From Acidisphaera sp. S103 (lineage in GTDB: Bacteria > Pseudomonadota > Alphaproteobacteria > Acetobacterales > Acetobacteraceae), in NCBI RefSeq assembly GCF_009765975.1, contig NZ_LMUJ01000059.1, positions 57,612 through 121,611 of the forward strand: a DNA stretch of 64,000 bases, written 5' to 3'. The notes beneath the pieces were generated by a model. It saw only the letters and a list, made by a program, of their open reading frames with translations. It did not search any database and had not been told where the DNA came from. Shown here piece by piece: positions 25,303-34,623 of the stretch; the stretch's first letter is position 1, and the number at the start of each line of letters is the position of its first letter. The translations under genes and the position numbers were made by a program.

Positions 25303-27099
25303 TTAGTGGCCGTTGCGCGCGCCTGGAGGGATTGACGACGGAAAGACGCACAGGCCGCCCTTCCGGAATACCGCTGCTTCATGTTCGTCATCCCCAATTC
25401 GGCAGGCGTCAACGACATAGTCAACGTCATGCTGACGCGCATAGGCGAGTTTGTCGGCGAGGCTGCCGAGAGCCATCACCTCGGATACCCGTGTCCGCCA
25501 CGTCGCATAATACGACGGCGTCCACATCACCGCTGCACCGCGCCTGAAGTCGACCCAGACGCGCCGGTGCGACTCGAACTCGAATGTCTCGGAATTCTCT
25601 GTTGGATCGGGTGCCGCACTGCTCATCGCCGGCGCAACCGGCCGCGCATCGCTTGGCAGGGCCTTAATCGGGACAAGGAACATCGCATCCTGGCGCGTTG
25701 CTGTCCTGGCCCAATCGCCGACCGCCATCCAACCGCTTGTCTGCGCCGCGATCGCCCTGTTTGTAATAACGTCCTGCCAGACCAAACGCGGCCAGACAAC
25801 CAGCACGAGCAAAGCACCCACAACGTAATCAGTCCGGAGCAAACACCATCGCCAACCACGCGATCTCACCACCGCTGCCACCGCGATCGCCGCCAACCCG
25901 AGCGGTAACACAGATCGCCAGGTACAATCGGCGAGCAGGAGGAGTGGTCCAAAAAACTTCGATCGATTGCGATCGTCGCCGCACAGCCAGGAAGTCGCCA
26001 ATGATGCCGAGGCAAGGACGACCAACAACTGAATAACCACGCTTGACCGGATGAGATGGAAGTTGAGGAGCAACGGCAGACCGGTAAACGCGGGGAGCAC
26101 GATGCCGATGCCATAAAGCAGCACGCTTCCCCAAAGGGCCGCTCGGAATTCGGCTGCGCGCTCCCCAAACATATAAAGGCAGATGAACCCATACACAGTC
26201 GCCACCGCGAGGGCCACCATGTGGCGGGGCGTGGCTATCATGAACAGGATATGGTCCGGGTAGTATTCCAGCAGGAAATGTCTGAAATCGACGCCGGCCT
26301 TGGCGCCAGCGTCGGGATTACTGACGATATTCCGCAACACGGGTAAGGCGAATAAGCCACCGACGATGAGCCCGCCGCCAAAACGCCGAAGGAAGGAGCG
26401 CACCTCCAATTCACGCCGCCACAACAACAATGCGGCAATCATTCCCAGGGGAATTATCGTCCAGATCGCCATAAACGCGTTGATAAAAAACGTAATGCCA
26501 TTCAACGTCAGCGCCTCGGCGAAGCGCCCTCGTGCGGCAAAATAGAATGTCAGAAGGATCGTCCCGTTCGCAATCTCTGAATGTGTGAAATAGTTGATGA
26601 AAAGACCGCCGTTGCCGGGGTACGAATATCCGTGCAGCAGGCTGGAGAAGCATAGAATGACAACAAAGGTCACCCTCTGCCGTGTCGACGTCACACCAAG
26701 CAGCGATCCGCAACAGAGAAATGCGACAAACGAAAGCATGCGTGACAAATAATCAAGACCGAGGAACAACCAGTATGGCGAGACATAGCGTCCCGTCCCG
26801 TCCAGCAGCATCCAGACGCCCGACGAGTAGTGTCTGAGCGCCTGGATGAAGGCGTCGTCGCGGAACTGTGGCTCGTCATACAATGCGGCGACGATAGGCA
26901 AGTGGAACAGATTGTTAATGATACCGAACTGATAGCCCGTCAGAGCCAGCGAAACCGCAGCCCCCACGACACCCAGAACAAGAATTTCCAGGTGATTCAC
27001 AGATAACCCCGCAACCGCGGCGGCCGTGGTGCGGCTTACTGTGCGAAAATCGGAATTGGCCAATGCCCCCGCATTGCCGCACCTGTCAGGGCTATTCAT
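25303..27099 (-). CDS. Polytopic membrane protein, possible GT-C glycosyltransferase or polymerase
   Basis: 598 aa from ATG 27099, which overlaps the stop of the upstream GT87 gene (ATGA); this coupling decides the start over alternatives at 27129 and 27198. About 11 hydrophobic helices, with a large loop (YDEPQFRDDAFIQALRHYSS) after the first, and a soluble C-terminal region ending VDFRRGAAVMWTPSYYATW. The extracytoplasmic loop 1 acidic residues fit the GT-C plan, but no family signature is certain. As the region has no recognisable Wzy, it is a candidate polymerase or polyprenyl-P-sugar-dependent transferase. Confidence 0.65.
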   Translation of the reverse strand: MNSPDRCGNAGALANSDFRTVSRTTAAAVAGLSVNHLEILVLGVVGAAVSLALTGYQFGIINNLFHLPIVAALYDEPQFRDDAFIQALRHYSSGVWMLLDGTGRYVSPYWLFLGLDYLSRMLSFVAFLCCGSLLGVTSTRQRVTFVVILCFSSLLHGYSYPGNGGLFINYFTHSEIANGTILLTFYFAARGRFAEALTLNGITFFINAFMAIWTIIPLGMIAALLLWRRELEVRSFLRRFGGGLIVGGLFALPVLRNIVSNPDAGAKAGVDFRHFLLEYYPDHILFMIATPRHMVALAVATVYGFICLYMFGERAAEFRAALWGSVLLYGIGIVLPAFTGLPLLLNFHLIRSSVVIQLLVVLASASLATSWLCGDDRNRSKFFGPLLLLADCTWRSVLPLGLAAIAVAAVVRSRGWRWCLLRTDYVVGALLVLVVWPRLVWQDVITNRAIAAQTSGWMAVGDWARTATRQDAMFLVPIKALPSDARPVAPAMSSAAPDPTENSETFEFESHRRVWVDFRRGAAVMWTPSYYATWRTRVSEVMALGSLADKLAYARQHDVDYVVDACRIGDDEHEAAVFRKGGLCVFPSSIPPGARNGH

Positions 27100-28472
27100 C
27101 GAAAGGAACTCTGTTTCCGAGACGCCCATCCGGTATCCAAACCACGCCGGGCCGGAATCGCCAATCGCGTGACCTTCCCGCTTCGTGCCAGCGACCATGC
27201 GATCAATCCGATCCAGAGCAGTCCGCTGAACAGCAGGTTCGACGCGCCAACGGTGCTATAGGCGTTCATAAGCACAGGATCGGAGAACTGTAGAGGCCGC
27301 ACCAGGACTGTCGCCAGGACGACAGCCACCCAACCGAGTACCCGAGCGATAGATCCAGCGCCGAAAATTGATGTTGATCTCAGATGAAACGCGGCGGGTA
27401 GCAGCAGCCAGGCATAATAATGCGACCAGGAAAGTGGGCTGCTCACGACCGCAAGACACAGGACCAGAAGGAACTCCAGGTCTCTTCGAGTATCATCCGC
27501 GCCGCTCGTATTGTCTCTAAGTCGAGCCGCTCCCCGGATACAGGACCAGAGTGCTACGAGATAGAGCAGACCGATCAGGACATATCCGGCAAGGCGTTGA
27601 CTTGTTCCGGGCGAATAGGTGGCTGTCCAATCGGTGAGCAGCGCCGGCGAGACTTGCAAACGCAATATAAAGCTTTGAATCGATTGCACGTTGAACGCGG
27701 CGAGCCACCGGCTGCCGAACTGCAGGACACAGAGTTCGAACCAGCGAACATGAAAGTCCCATCCGAACAGGATTACCGACAGCATTCCGGCCACAGCACA
27801 AACACCGGCGAAGCCGAGTGTACTGCGCAAATTACGCCGCAGAAGGAAGTAGACACCAAACAAAAGAAGCGGCAACTTCAGTACAGCGGCCGCCCCGAGC
27901 AGTGCCCCCGCTGCAACCGGCCGCCTGGCGCGCAAGAGATATAAACCGCCAGCCAACGCGACAAGGACCACGTGGCTCGTGTTGCCTTCCTTGATGCTGT
28001 ACAGAAGTGGGCCATTCGCCACAAAGAGCAGCAGTAGTAGCCACCGTTCAGTCCCCTTCAACTCGGCGAGGCCAGCCAGCAGAAACCAGGCCACGCCCGT
28101 CATCGCCAACCCGAACAGGGTGAAAAGACCGATCGCGTATCGCAAGGAAAGCATACTGAACGGGGCAAACAGGTACGCGACGATCGGCAGGTTGACGAAG
28201 CCATTGACCCCCTTCCCGATCAGGACGGCCAGCGAAGCTGGATCATCAAGGACCGCCTTGCTTGCCGGATAATAGGCCGTCCGATAGTCCCAGAACGGGT
28301 ACTGCGGATCCACGGCCAGGAATGTCAGTATCGCGAGAGCGAGGCAGCCCGCCGCCAGGAGTACCGCCGCCGGCCACCCAGTCTTCGGCCAGATCCGAAC
28401 CGTAACGATGGCACAAATAACCGCGGCGATGTGCCCAAACAGCAGCACATAAGCGGGTACCGCTCCGGTCAA
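27096..28472 (-). CDS. GT87-family (DUF2029) polyprenyl-phosphate-sugar transferase
   Basis: 458 aa, about ten transmembrane helices. After helix 2 comes FWDYRTAYYPASKAVLDD, the GT87 loop 1 motif (D..YY.A), and later AAGALLGAAAVLKLPLLLFG with the conserved Lys-hydrophobic stretch. GT87 enzymes transfer sugars from polyprenyl phosphates on the periplasmic face (mannose or arabinose in actinobacteria). The start appears to be TTG at 28472, so the first residues are uncertain. Coupled by ATGA to the membrane protein gene downstream. The UbiA-HAD protein encoded nearby could supply the lipid-linked donor (inference). Confidence 0.8.
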   Translation of the reverse strand: MTGAVPAYVLLFGHIAAVICAIVTVRIWPKTGWPAAVLLAAGCLALAILTFLAVDPQYPFWDYRTAYYPASKAVLDDPASLAVLIGKGVNGFVNLPIVAYLFAPFSMLSLRYAIGLFTLFGLAMTGVAWFLLAGLAELKGTERWLLLLLFVANGPLLYSIKEGNTSHVVLVALAGGLYLLRARRPVAAGALLGAAAVLKLPLLLFGVYFLLRRNLRSTLGFAGVCAVAGMLSVILFGWDFHVRWFELCVLQFGSRWLAAFNVQSIQSFILRLQVSPALLTDWTATYSPGTSQRLAGYVLIGLLYLVALWSCIRGAARLRDNTSGADDTRRDLEFLLVLCLAVVSSPLSWSHYYAWLLLPAAFHLRSTSIFGAGSIARVLGWVAVVLATVLVRPLQFSDPVLMNAYSTVGASNLLFSGLLWIGLIAWSLARSGKVTRLAIPARRGLDTGWASRKQSSFR

Positions 28473-28704
28473 GTTCTGACCAGCCTAACCATGGCTCGCC
28501 AGTGACGCTCGACGCCCGTCGGAGTAGCGGCCTGTTTCATAGTGAGGCATCTGAATAAGCAGTGTGCCGCCGCGAGCAGCTTATGGAGGAGCACATTGAT
28601 GAAAACCTCACGTTAAATCGGCAGCGGTCACGGCACATCGTTACCGTGTCGAGAGAAAATTCGGTATCATACAAAAGGCGGAGTCCGGCTTACCCTTTCG
28701 GTTA

Positions 28705-29691
28705 TCATCCGAACGATGGATTTGCCAAAAACGGGTGCGATCTGACGGGGCTCCCGGGGCGCCTTGCATGCAACCGGGCACGAAGCGTCAGCGGCAGAAC
28801 GATCCGACTCGCCACCAGCGGAACGTTCATCAACATCGCTCGGGCTTCTGCCTTGTCATGCTTCAGGGTTTCACGCAGCAGGTATGCGGCGGCACGCCAG
28901 TTCCGGTTCAAAATCGCTTTATCGAAAAGATAGGCTATCAATTCGCGGCGGCCGGCGGAGAACTGATCCGCATGTTCGGGGTACCGGGGGGCAAATTCAT
29001 CAACGACCTGGTCGTACGACGACAGCATACGCTGCGTTTTACTTGATCTATTGTCTCTGGTTTGCCTATATCCAACCATATGTGACCGAACGACAGAAAA
29101 ATTACCACGTTCGGCAAGCGAGAAGAACGTCTTGTAGTCCTCGTTGCCGCCACGAAGGCTGACATCCCAACCCCCTACGTCACGCAGTATCCGCGTCAGC
29201 ATGATCGGCGAGCTGCCATTGCCAATCAGATTGCCGCGGCACATGCGGGACACGACATTGCCCTCCTCGCTGGGCTCAGCCGTGGACAGAATTCGGCTTT
29301 TCGCGTCAATGTAGGCGAACCACGTGTAGTTCAAAATCACACATCCGGAGCGATCCCGCATGGACTCAATCTGGTAGGCGATCTTGTCGGGATGCCAGAG
29401 ATCATCCGCGTCGACAGTCGCAAATAACGCACCCGTCGCGCGATCGAGAGCTTCATTTCGCGCCGCGGCCACACCACCGTTCGCTGTCGCAATCAGCGCC
29501 ACGCGCGCATCCGCCGATGCGTGCCGCCGCACAATCGCCGAGGTCGCATCCGTGGAACCGTCGTCAACGACGAAAATTTCCAACTCCGGATAGCTCTGGC
29601 GCCGCACGCTCATCAGCGTTTCATCCAATGTCGCAGCCGCATTGTACGCGGGAATGGCGACTGTCACACGCTCGGGGCACAGTTCAACCAT
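28705..29691 (-). CDS. Family 2 glycosyltransferase (GT-A, inverting)
   Basis: 328 aa. Canonical start VTVAIPAYNAAATLDETLMS, the nucleotide-sugar site VDDGSTDAT, and the metal-binding TVDADDLWHPDK (DAD). RGGNEDYKTFFSLAERG supplies the acceptor-side ED motif. An ideal GGAGG lies 9 nt before the ATG. The C-terminal helix is Arg-rich, suggesting peripheral membrane contact. Cytosolic sugar transfer to a lipid-linked repeat unit is the likely role. The 232-bp gap to the GT87 gene shows nothing. Confidence 0.88.
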   Translation of the reverse strand: MVELCPERVTVAIPAYNAAATLDETLMSVRRQSYPELEIFVVDDGSTDATSAIVRRHASADARVALIATANGGVAAARNEALDRATGALFATVDADDLWHPDKIAYQIESMRDRSGCVILNYTWFAYIDAKSRILSTAEPSEEGNVVSRMCRGNLIGNGSSPIMLTRILRDVGGWDVSLRGGNEDYKTFFSLAERGNFSVVRSHMVGYRQTRDNRSSKTQRMLSSYDQVVDEFAPRYPEHADQFSAGRRELIAYLFDKAILNRNWRAAAYLLRETLKHDKAEARAMLMNVPLVASRIVLPLTLRARLHARRPGSPVRSHPFLANPSFG

Positions 29692-29808
29692 TATCGGATA
29701 CCTCCCTCGGAGCCTTTCATCTCAAAGTAATAATGCATTCATCCGCCGGTCATCTAGGTGGACTGACTTTGGCCCAGACTTCCGGTGTAACCTGCAAGGA
29801 CAACGTGC

Positions 29809-30177
29809 TCATTGACACCGAATGACGCCAGGTTGATCGGTCTGTGTTGTTGTCTGCGTATAAGTCTGTCCGTCCGATACAGTGTTGGTGAAGGCATCAG
29901 GTACGACCTGACCATTCGTCAGGCTGCGCACATTCGTCTGGGTGTCGGCGAGGGTGTAAACGTATTGCCCATTGGGCTGAATAACGAGCGTACCATAGGT
30001 GCCAACAACCGTCGTCGTGCCGGTCACCGCGATCCCATCCACGGATGTGACGGAAAGCGTCAGGCCATTCGGATCGGTATCATTTGCAAAAATATTTCCC
30101 GTGGTCACCAGCGTTTCGTCTTCGGTCACCGACGCGGTGTCCGGTGTCAACACAGGCGGATCGTTTGTTATACTCAC
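29809..30177 (-). CDS. VCBS/Ig-like domain protein, short paralogue of the Hint protein N-terminus
   Basis: 122 aa from a GTG with GGAAGAG upstream. One cadherin/VCBS-type module: PPVLTPDTASVTEDETLVTT, NDTDPNGLTLSVTSVDG, YTLADTQTNVRSLTNG. It closely matches residues 1-112 of the Hint protein at 32414-34330, then ends in an unrelated tail (TDQPGVIRCQ). It therefore looks like a duplicated and truncated 5' end. No signal peptide. It may be expressed, but a broken copy is equally possible. Confidence 0.6.
   Translation of the reverse strand: MSITNDPPVLTPDTASVTEDETLVTTGNIFANDTDPNGLTLSVTSVDGIAVTGTTTVVGTYGTLVIQPNGQYVYTLADTQTNVRSLTNGQVVPDAFTNTVSDGQTYTQTTTQTDQPGVIRCQ
29830..30171 (-). repeat. Direct repeat, copy 1 of the VCBS module
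   Basis: About 340 bp related at DNA level to 33995-34324, same orientation, roughly 4.1 kb apart and bracketing the SMR and UbiA-HAD genes. Divergence is spread along the copy, so the duplication is not recent. Such repeats could recombine and delete the genes between them. Confidence 0.7.
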
Positions 30178-30258
30178 GCTTTGCTCTTCCGTCCGTATTC
30201 AGCGGTCGCCGCGAGAAGCCTGACATGCGAAACGCATGGGTCATCAAAAGCCGGTATT

Positions 30259-30630
30259 TCAACCATGGGCGACAAGCCAAATCCCCCCTATGACCACCAG
30301 AATTCCGCCGATCCGTTCAGCGGTCAGGGGTTCGCCAAAGAATGAGTAACCAAGGATGGCGGTCAGTACGAAACCGAGACCAACGAATGGATAGGCCTGG
30401 GAGACGTCGACGCGTGCCAGGGCCGTCAGCCACAGAAGCGTGCCGCAACCGTAAAGCGCCAGCCCGACCAGGACCCCCGGCGTGAGCATCGAATTGGCCA
30501 GCACCACCGCCGCACCACCGCCAGCCGCTGTGTGATTCGATGCGCCCGTCACACCCAGCTTGAACGAAATCTGTGCAAGAGCCGAAAAACTGACGCTGAC
30601 CAGGATAAGTCCGAGTGTACTCCAACTCAT
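30259..30630 (-). CDS. Small EamA/SMR-like membrane protein, putative lipid-sugar flippase
   Basis: 123 aa with four helices; the start at 30630 overlaps the UbiA-HAD stop by ATGA. Motifs WSTLGLILVSVSFSALAQIS, LTALARVDVSQAYPFVGLG and GEPLTAERIGGILVVIGG match the half-size EamA/SMR group that includes ArnE/ArnF and other polyprenyl-phosphate-sugar translocases. Strict coupling to a polyprenyl-phosphate glycosylating enzyme suggests that it flips that product to the periplasm; drug export is less likely in this context. Confidence 0.78.
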   Translation of the reverse strand: MSWSTLGLILVSVSFSALAQISFKLGVTGASNHTAAGGGAAVVLANSMLTPGVLVGLALYGCGTLLWLTALARVDVSQAYPFVGLGFVLTAILGYSFFGEPLTAERIGGILVVIGGIWLVAHG

Positions 30631-32144
30631 GGCGCGCTTCCAAATAGCGGAAGAGGCACACCGATGCTTGCCGCCGTTACCACCGCGAAGATGCAGACCG
30701 CGACGATCCAGGAGACCCAATCACGGGTGGCATACACAATCGGGTCGTCATGCATGTGACCCCGGGCGGTCGACAACCAAAGCCGGCATTCCCAGAACAG
30801 CATCAGCGGTACGATGCCCCAAAGCAGCCCTGGCGTCGCGTACTGCGCCGAAGCCGCATCGCTGCCGACGAAAAGCGCCAGCACAACACCGGAAGCAAAC
30901 GTAGATGCGCAACCGAAGCTCTGCAGGATGGGAACATCGCCGGGAAAATAACCGCGCCGTCCAGCGACACGTTCACCGCCGGAACGAGCCACGGCGGCCA
31001 TTTCCTCAGTGCGCTTGATGAGGGCAAGTCCGAGGAAGAGAAATCCGCAAAACGCCAGCAGCCACAGCGACGCCCAATGCCCGGTTGCGACCCCGCCGCC
31101 GAACACACGTATCGTGTAGAGCCCCGCCAACATGAATACATCGACGAGGGGAAATTCCTTGAGCGCCAGCGAATAGCTGATCGATGCGATGGCATAGATC
31201 CCAACCACGACCGATGCGCCCACCAACGTAGAGAAACCAAACCCGACCACCAGCAAGACGCAGGCCAGGACAGCGCCAGGCATGAGCGGCAGGGCGCCGC
31301 TGGCGAAAGGACGACGACGCTTGCGTGGATGTTGCCGGTCGGCCGTCAGATCGGCGAGGTCGTTCAGCAGATAGATACCCGACGCCGTGGCGCAAAAAGC
31401 GACAAAGATGCCCAATGCATCCCGCCAGGCAGAGATGTCGGTGACCGCATGCGCCATAATCAGGGGAATGAAGACCAGAACATTCTTGGCCCACTGATGC
31501 GGACGCATTGCGGTCAATGCCGCTCGGAAAAGCGAAGATCGACCGTCGAAGTGCGCCTCGACCGTCACGCTCCGTCTTGCGCTTTCAACGACCGCGCGCG
31601 ACGCATTTACCACAACCGCACTGTGGGCCGCCCGCCACACCGGCATGTCGCTCGATTCGTTGCCAACATAGGAGAAGCCGCGCAGGCCAAATCGCTCGAC
31701 CAATGCTTGTGCTTTCGCCTTGCCTTTCAGATTATGCTCTCCGTCCGAAGCAATCACTTCGTCGAACAGGCCGAGATGATCGGCGACGGCATGCGCGACG
31801 CGCTGATCCGCCGCTGTCGCCAGCACCAGTTTCCGGCCAGAGGCTTGCTGTTCACGTAGATAGGACAGCAAAGGTAGGTTGTAGGGCAGAAGCGAGACAT
31901 CGAGGGGTGCAAGAGCCGCCACGTTATGCTTAAGACCGGCGCGACTCGTTGCCATCATCCGTGGCCATTTGCTGACAAGCCGCCTGTTGGTCAGGATCGC
32001 GATCACGCCCTCGACCAGAAGGTCCGTTTGAATCAACGTCCCATCGAGATCTACGCACAATGGCACTTGGTTTGCCTCAAGCGCCTCTACATCCGGCTTG
32101 TCGGCGAGTACGGCCGGGGCGCCTTCTTCGAGCAGGCTGGTCAT
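30627..32144 (-). CDS. HAD phosphatase - UbiA prenyltransferase fusion (DPPR synthase-like)
   Basis: 505 aa from the ATG at 32144 (GAGGGA upstream); in-frame ATGs at 32162, 32204 and 32306 are alternatives. The N-terminal HAD domain shows LCVDLDGTLIQTDLL and SDGEHNLKGKAKAQALVERF. From about residue 215 a UbiA domain of ~8 helices has the prenyl-PP/Mg motif LLNDLADLTADRQHP and DVFMLAGLYTIRVFGGG, as in decaprenyl-phosphate phosphoribosyltransferases. Expected chemistry: transfer phosphoribose from PRPP to polyprenyl phosphate, then dephosphorylate, giving a lipid-linked pentose donor for GT-C enzymes. The assignment to pentose is inferred from family. Confidence 0.82.
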   Translation of the reverse strand: MTSLLEEGAPAVLADKPDVEALEANQVPLCVDLDGTLIQTDLLVEGVIAILTNRRLVSKWPRMMATSRAGLKHNVAALAPLDVSLLPYNLPLLSYLREQQASGRKLVLATAADQRVAHAVADHLGLFDEVIASDGEHNLKGKAKAQALVERFGLRGFSYVGNESSDMPVWRAAHSAVVVNASRAVVESARRSVTVEAHFDGRSSLFRAALTAMRPHQWAKNVLVFIPLIMAHAVTDISAWRDALGIFVAFCATASGIYLLNDLADLTADRQHPRKRRRPFASGALPLMPGAVLACVLLVVGFGFSTLVGASVVVGIYAIASISYSLALKEFPLVDVFMLAGLYTIRVFGGGVATGHWASLWLLAFCGFLFLGLALIKRTEEMAAVARSGGERVAGRRGYFPGDVPILQSFGCASTFASGVVLALFVGSDAASAQYATPGLLWGIVPLMLFWECRLWLSTARGHMHDDPIVYATRDWVSWIVAVCIFAVVTAASIGVPLPLFGSAP

Positions 32145-32413
32145 GCGTTGTGTCCCTCGCATGGTCCAACCGCTAGGCGGGGTCTGAACTGTTGTCCCTG
32201 TCATCTGTGATCCGCCATTGTATGATGCCTCTGGTCGATCCCAATTCACAACGCCTTTAGTCTTACCCAACGCCTGATATTTTTCGCTTTCATTGGCATG
32301 CCGCACAATATATCCGTCGCAAATGTGGCCAGATATTCTACTTCGGGACGAGTGCCGCCTAGTCCTTTTGATCAGTCATGGCCGATGGACTCGGGATGAT
32401 TCAGGTGACGACC

Positions 32414-34330
32414 TCACAATCCCACGTGTCGGCCTCCGCCGTGTTCCCGCAATAACATCATTGGGTAGGCTAGCGCGGTGCCGCCCAACTCCACCTCCAG
32501 CAGGGTTGGACCATCCGTTTGGATCGGTAAGCGTGCCTGGCCATCGGTCCAGCGCCGCAACGTGGCCGTACCATGCCATTCCGCTGCCCACCACCCTTCG
32601 CCAAACGACGGATGGTCGAGCGGTATCGTTTCCATACCGTCACAGGTAAGCAGAGTCAGCCGGCTTACCATCACACCAAGCCGGCGTCGATCGTCGATCC
32701 AAGGCTGCGCATCGCTTGGCACCGTGGCTCGCGAGGTTAACCAGACGGCGTGGTCGGTTGCCGGCAGGGCAAAGACATATCGCCCATTATCCGCTGCAAT
32801 CGGCTGCAGACAACGCTCGCCCAACACAACTTGCAAGTCGGGGTTTTCGGTGGATTCCGGCGTGCCTGGTAGCCGGTGACCCAACGTCGCGGAGCGCACC
32901 GCCAGCCACCGCCAGATCGGCCTTACCCGCGACGCATCCGCGGCGAAGGGGACGCAGGACTTCGCCTCGCGCCGTTCCTGACCCACGGGATCTGGATACA
33001 GCAACAAAGGCGTGCCGCTGTCGTCGAAAAAGCCACGATTGCCGGTGTCGAGATAGCTTTCCGCCGGCAACCCCTCAGCCAACAGCACGTCATGTGTATC
33101 CAATTCAATATGAAAGTAGCTGACCGCGTGGCAGTCAACGTCCCGCACGATACTCGCACCATTGGTCAGCAGCCGTATCGGGATCAGCAGGCCGTCGACT
33201 AAAACCCCATGGTCCGGAGACAGGTACAGGTCCCGCTGGGGCAACCCGTCGTCAAAAGCGTCTGCCAAAATGCGGATCGGCTGGGCGCGTTCCGGCACGC
33301 AATGTCGCGTCAGATCAATGAATCGCTGGCCGATCCAACGTATCGGGCGCGTAGAACCGCCGTGGGTTAGCACCATATCGCCGACGCGCAAATTTTCCAC
33401 CTGAACCATGCCTTGCGGCGTGGCGATACCCGTGCCGGCCGCAAAGCAGACCACGTCCGTAACGTCGACGGTGAGCGTGGAACCCACGACAAGGGGTGTG
33501 GTGGTCGTGACGACCGTTGTAACCGGGCTGCCGCTGGTCGGCACATAAGGCTCGACAGTCCATCCCGAATTCAGCTGTGCACCCCAGAACTCGAAGGTCC
33601 CATATGCCGGCTGCGAGCCGGTGTGCATGAGCGCAATGTTGGAGTTGATATTACCATCGCCGGTGAAGGTCAGGCTGACCCGCTGCCAAGTGCCGTTGGC
33701 AACCAGGGTTTCGGTATCGCTCTGATTGACCGAACCGCTGTAATAGTTCAGGGCGAAATTGCCATCGCCGTTGACCAGCTTCACCCAAACGCTGAAGGTA
33801 TAAGTGCCCGCCACGTTCGTCTGGTAGAAAAGGCCGGAATCGGGGCTCGTCAGTGTGACTGCGTCGGCCGTACTGGCGCCACCATTGGGACCGGTGTCAA
33901 CATTGGGTGTCACCACCGGATTATTGGCCGAGCTAAATCGTACCCAGATCGGATCGTCGAAGGCTTCGGATTGCGGGATCAGGTTCTGGACTGTCTGTGT
34001 CGTCGACTGTGTATAAGTTTGCCCATCCGACACCGTATAGGTGAAGGCGTCTGGTACTACCTCGCCGTTCGCGAGGGCACGCACATTCGCCTGACTGTCC
34101 GCAAGGGTATAAGTGAATTCACCGTCCGGCTGCACGATCAGTGTGCCGTAGGTGCCGATGACCGTCGTCGTGCCGGTTACCGCGATGCCGTCAACAGACG
34201 TAACAAAAAGCGGCAGGCCATTGGGATCTGTGTCGTTACCGATGATATTACCGGTCGATACCAGCGTTTCGTCCTCAATCACCGACGCCACGTCCGGTGT
34301 CGCTACAGGAGGGCTATTTGTTCCGCCCAT
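32414..34330 (-). CDS. Hint-domain (hedgehog/intein-like) protein with VCBS and carbohydrate-binding-like modules
   Basis: 638 aa, GAGAGAG ribosome site. Residues ~8-110: VCBS module (VIEDETLVSTGNIIGNDTDP). ~115-270: jelly-roll CBM-like module (SGLFYQTNVAGTYTFSVWVK; TWQRVSLTFTGDGN). ~293-440: Hint_2 domain beginning VCFAAGTGIATPQGMVQVEN, with the nucleophilic Cys, then LYLSPDHGVLVDGLLIPIRL, the conserved His block. The rest is the family C-terminal domain. No signal peptide, so a type I or other signal-less route is likely. Hint_2 proteins of alphaproteobacteria are thought to be secreted; self-cleavage is possible but unproven. Confidence 0.85.
   Translation of the reverse strand: MGGTNSPPVATPDVASVIEDETLVSTGNIIGNDTDPNGLPLFVTSVDGIAVTGTTTVIGTYGTLIVQPDGEFTYTLADSQANVRALANGEVVPDAFTYTVSDGQTYTQSTTQTVQNLIPQSEAFDDPIWVRFSSANNPVVTPNVDTGPNGGASTADAVTLTSPDSGLFYQTNVAGTYTFSVWVKLVNGDGNFALNYYSGSVNQSDTETLVANGTWQRVSLTFTGDGNINSNIALMHTGSQPAYGTFEFWGAQLNSGWTVEPYVPTSGSPVTTVVTTTTPLVVGSTLTVDVTDVVCFAAGTGIATPQGMVQVENLRVGDMVLTHGGSTRPIRWIGQRFIDLTRHCVPERAQPIRILADAFDDGLPQRDLYLSPDHGVLVDGLLIPIRLLTNGASIVRDVDCHAVSYFHIELDTHDVLLAEGLPAESYLDTGNRGFFDDSGTPLLLYPDPVGQERREAKSCVPFAADASRVRPIWRWLAVRSATLGHRLPGTPESTENPDLQVVLGERCLQPIAADNGRYVFALPATDHAVWLTSRATVPSDAQPWIDDRRRLGVMVSRLTLLTCDGMETIPLDHPSFGEGWWAAEWHGTATLRRWTDGQARLPIQTDGPTLLEVELGGTALAYPMMLLREHGGGRHVGL
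33995..34324 (-). repeat. Direct repeat, copy 2 of the VCBS module
   Basis: Encodes the N-terminal module of the Hint protein and pairs with 29830-30171. This copy continues into a full-length protein, so it is probably the parent. Confidence 0.7.
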
Positions 34331-34623
34331 TTTACTCTCTCATATCTAGGGTTGGCAAATTCCGGCACTCTTTGATTGCGGTGATATAGACGACGGAACC
34401 CGCGCGTCACCTCAAGGAAGTAAGCCCTGATAGTAGGTTCCGGCTTCCTGTCGACGTCATATTCGTCCCTCCCCCTTTTGCTCGAGGTGCCTGATCGTGT
34501 CGTTACGAGAAAAACTAGACATCTCCCAACGCGTTAACCGTCACCATCCCGGTTCCGTCTTTATCTGGGCAACATTAGCTCAGATTTTATACGCGAGATG
34601 CGCCACTTTAGGAGAATTGGACT
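34331..34623. other. Intergenic region upstream of the Hint gene
   Basis: 293 bp between the Hint start and the decayed GT87 gene, holding promoter and leader sequence for the Hint gene. I see no ORF, hairpin terminator or repeat that I can defend. Confidence 0.4.
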
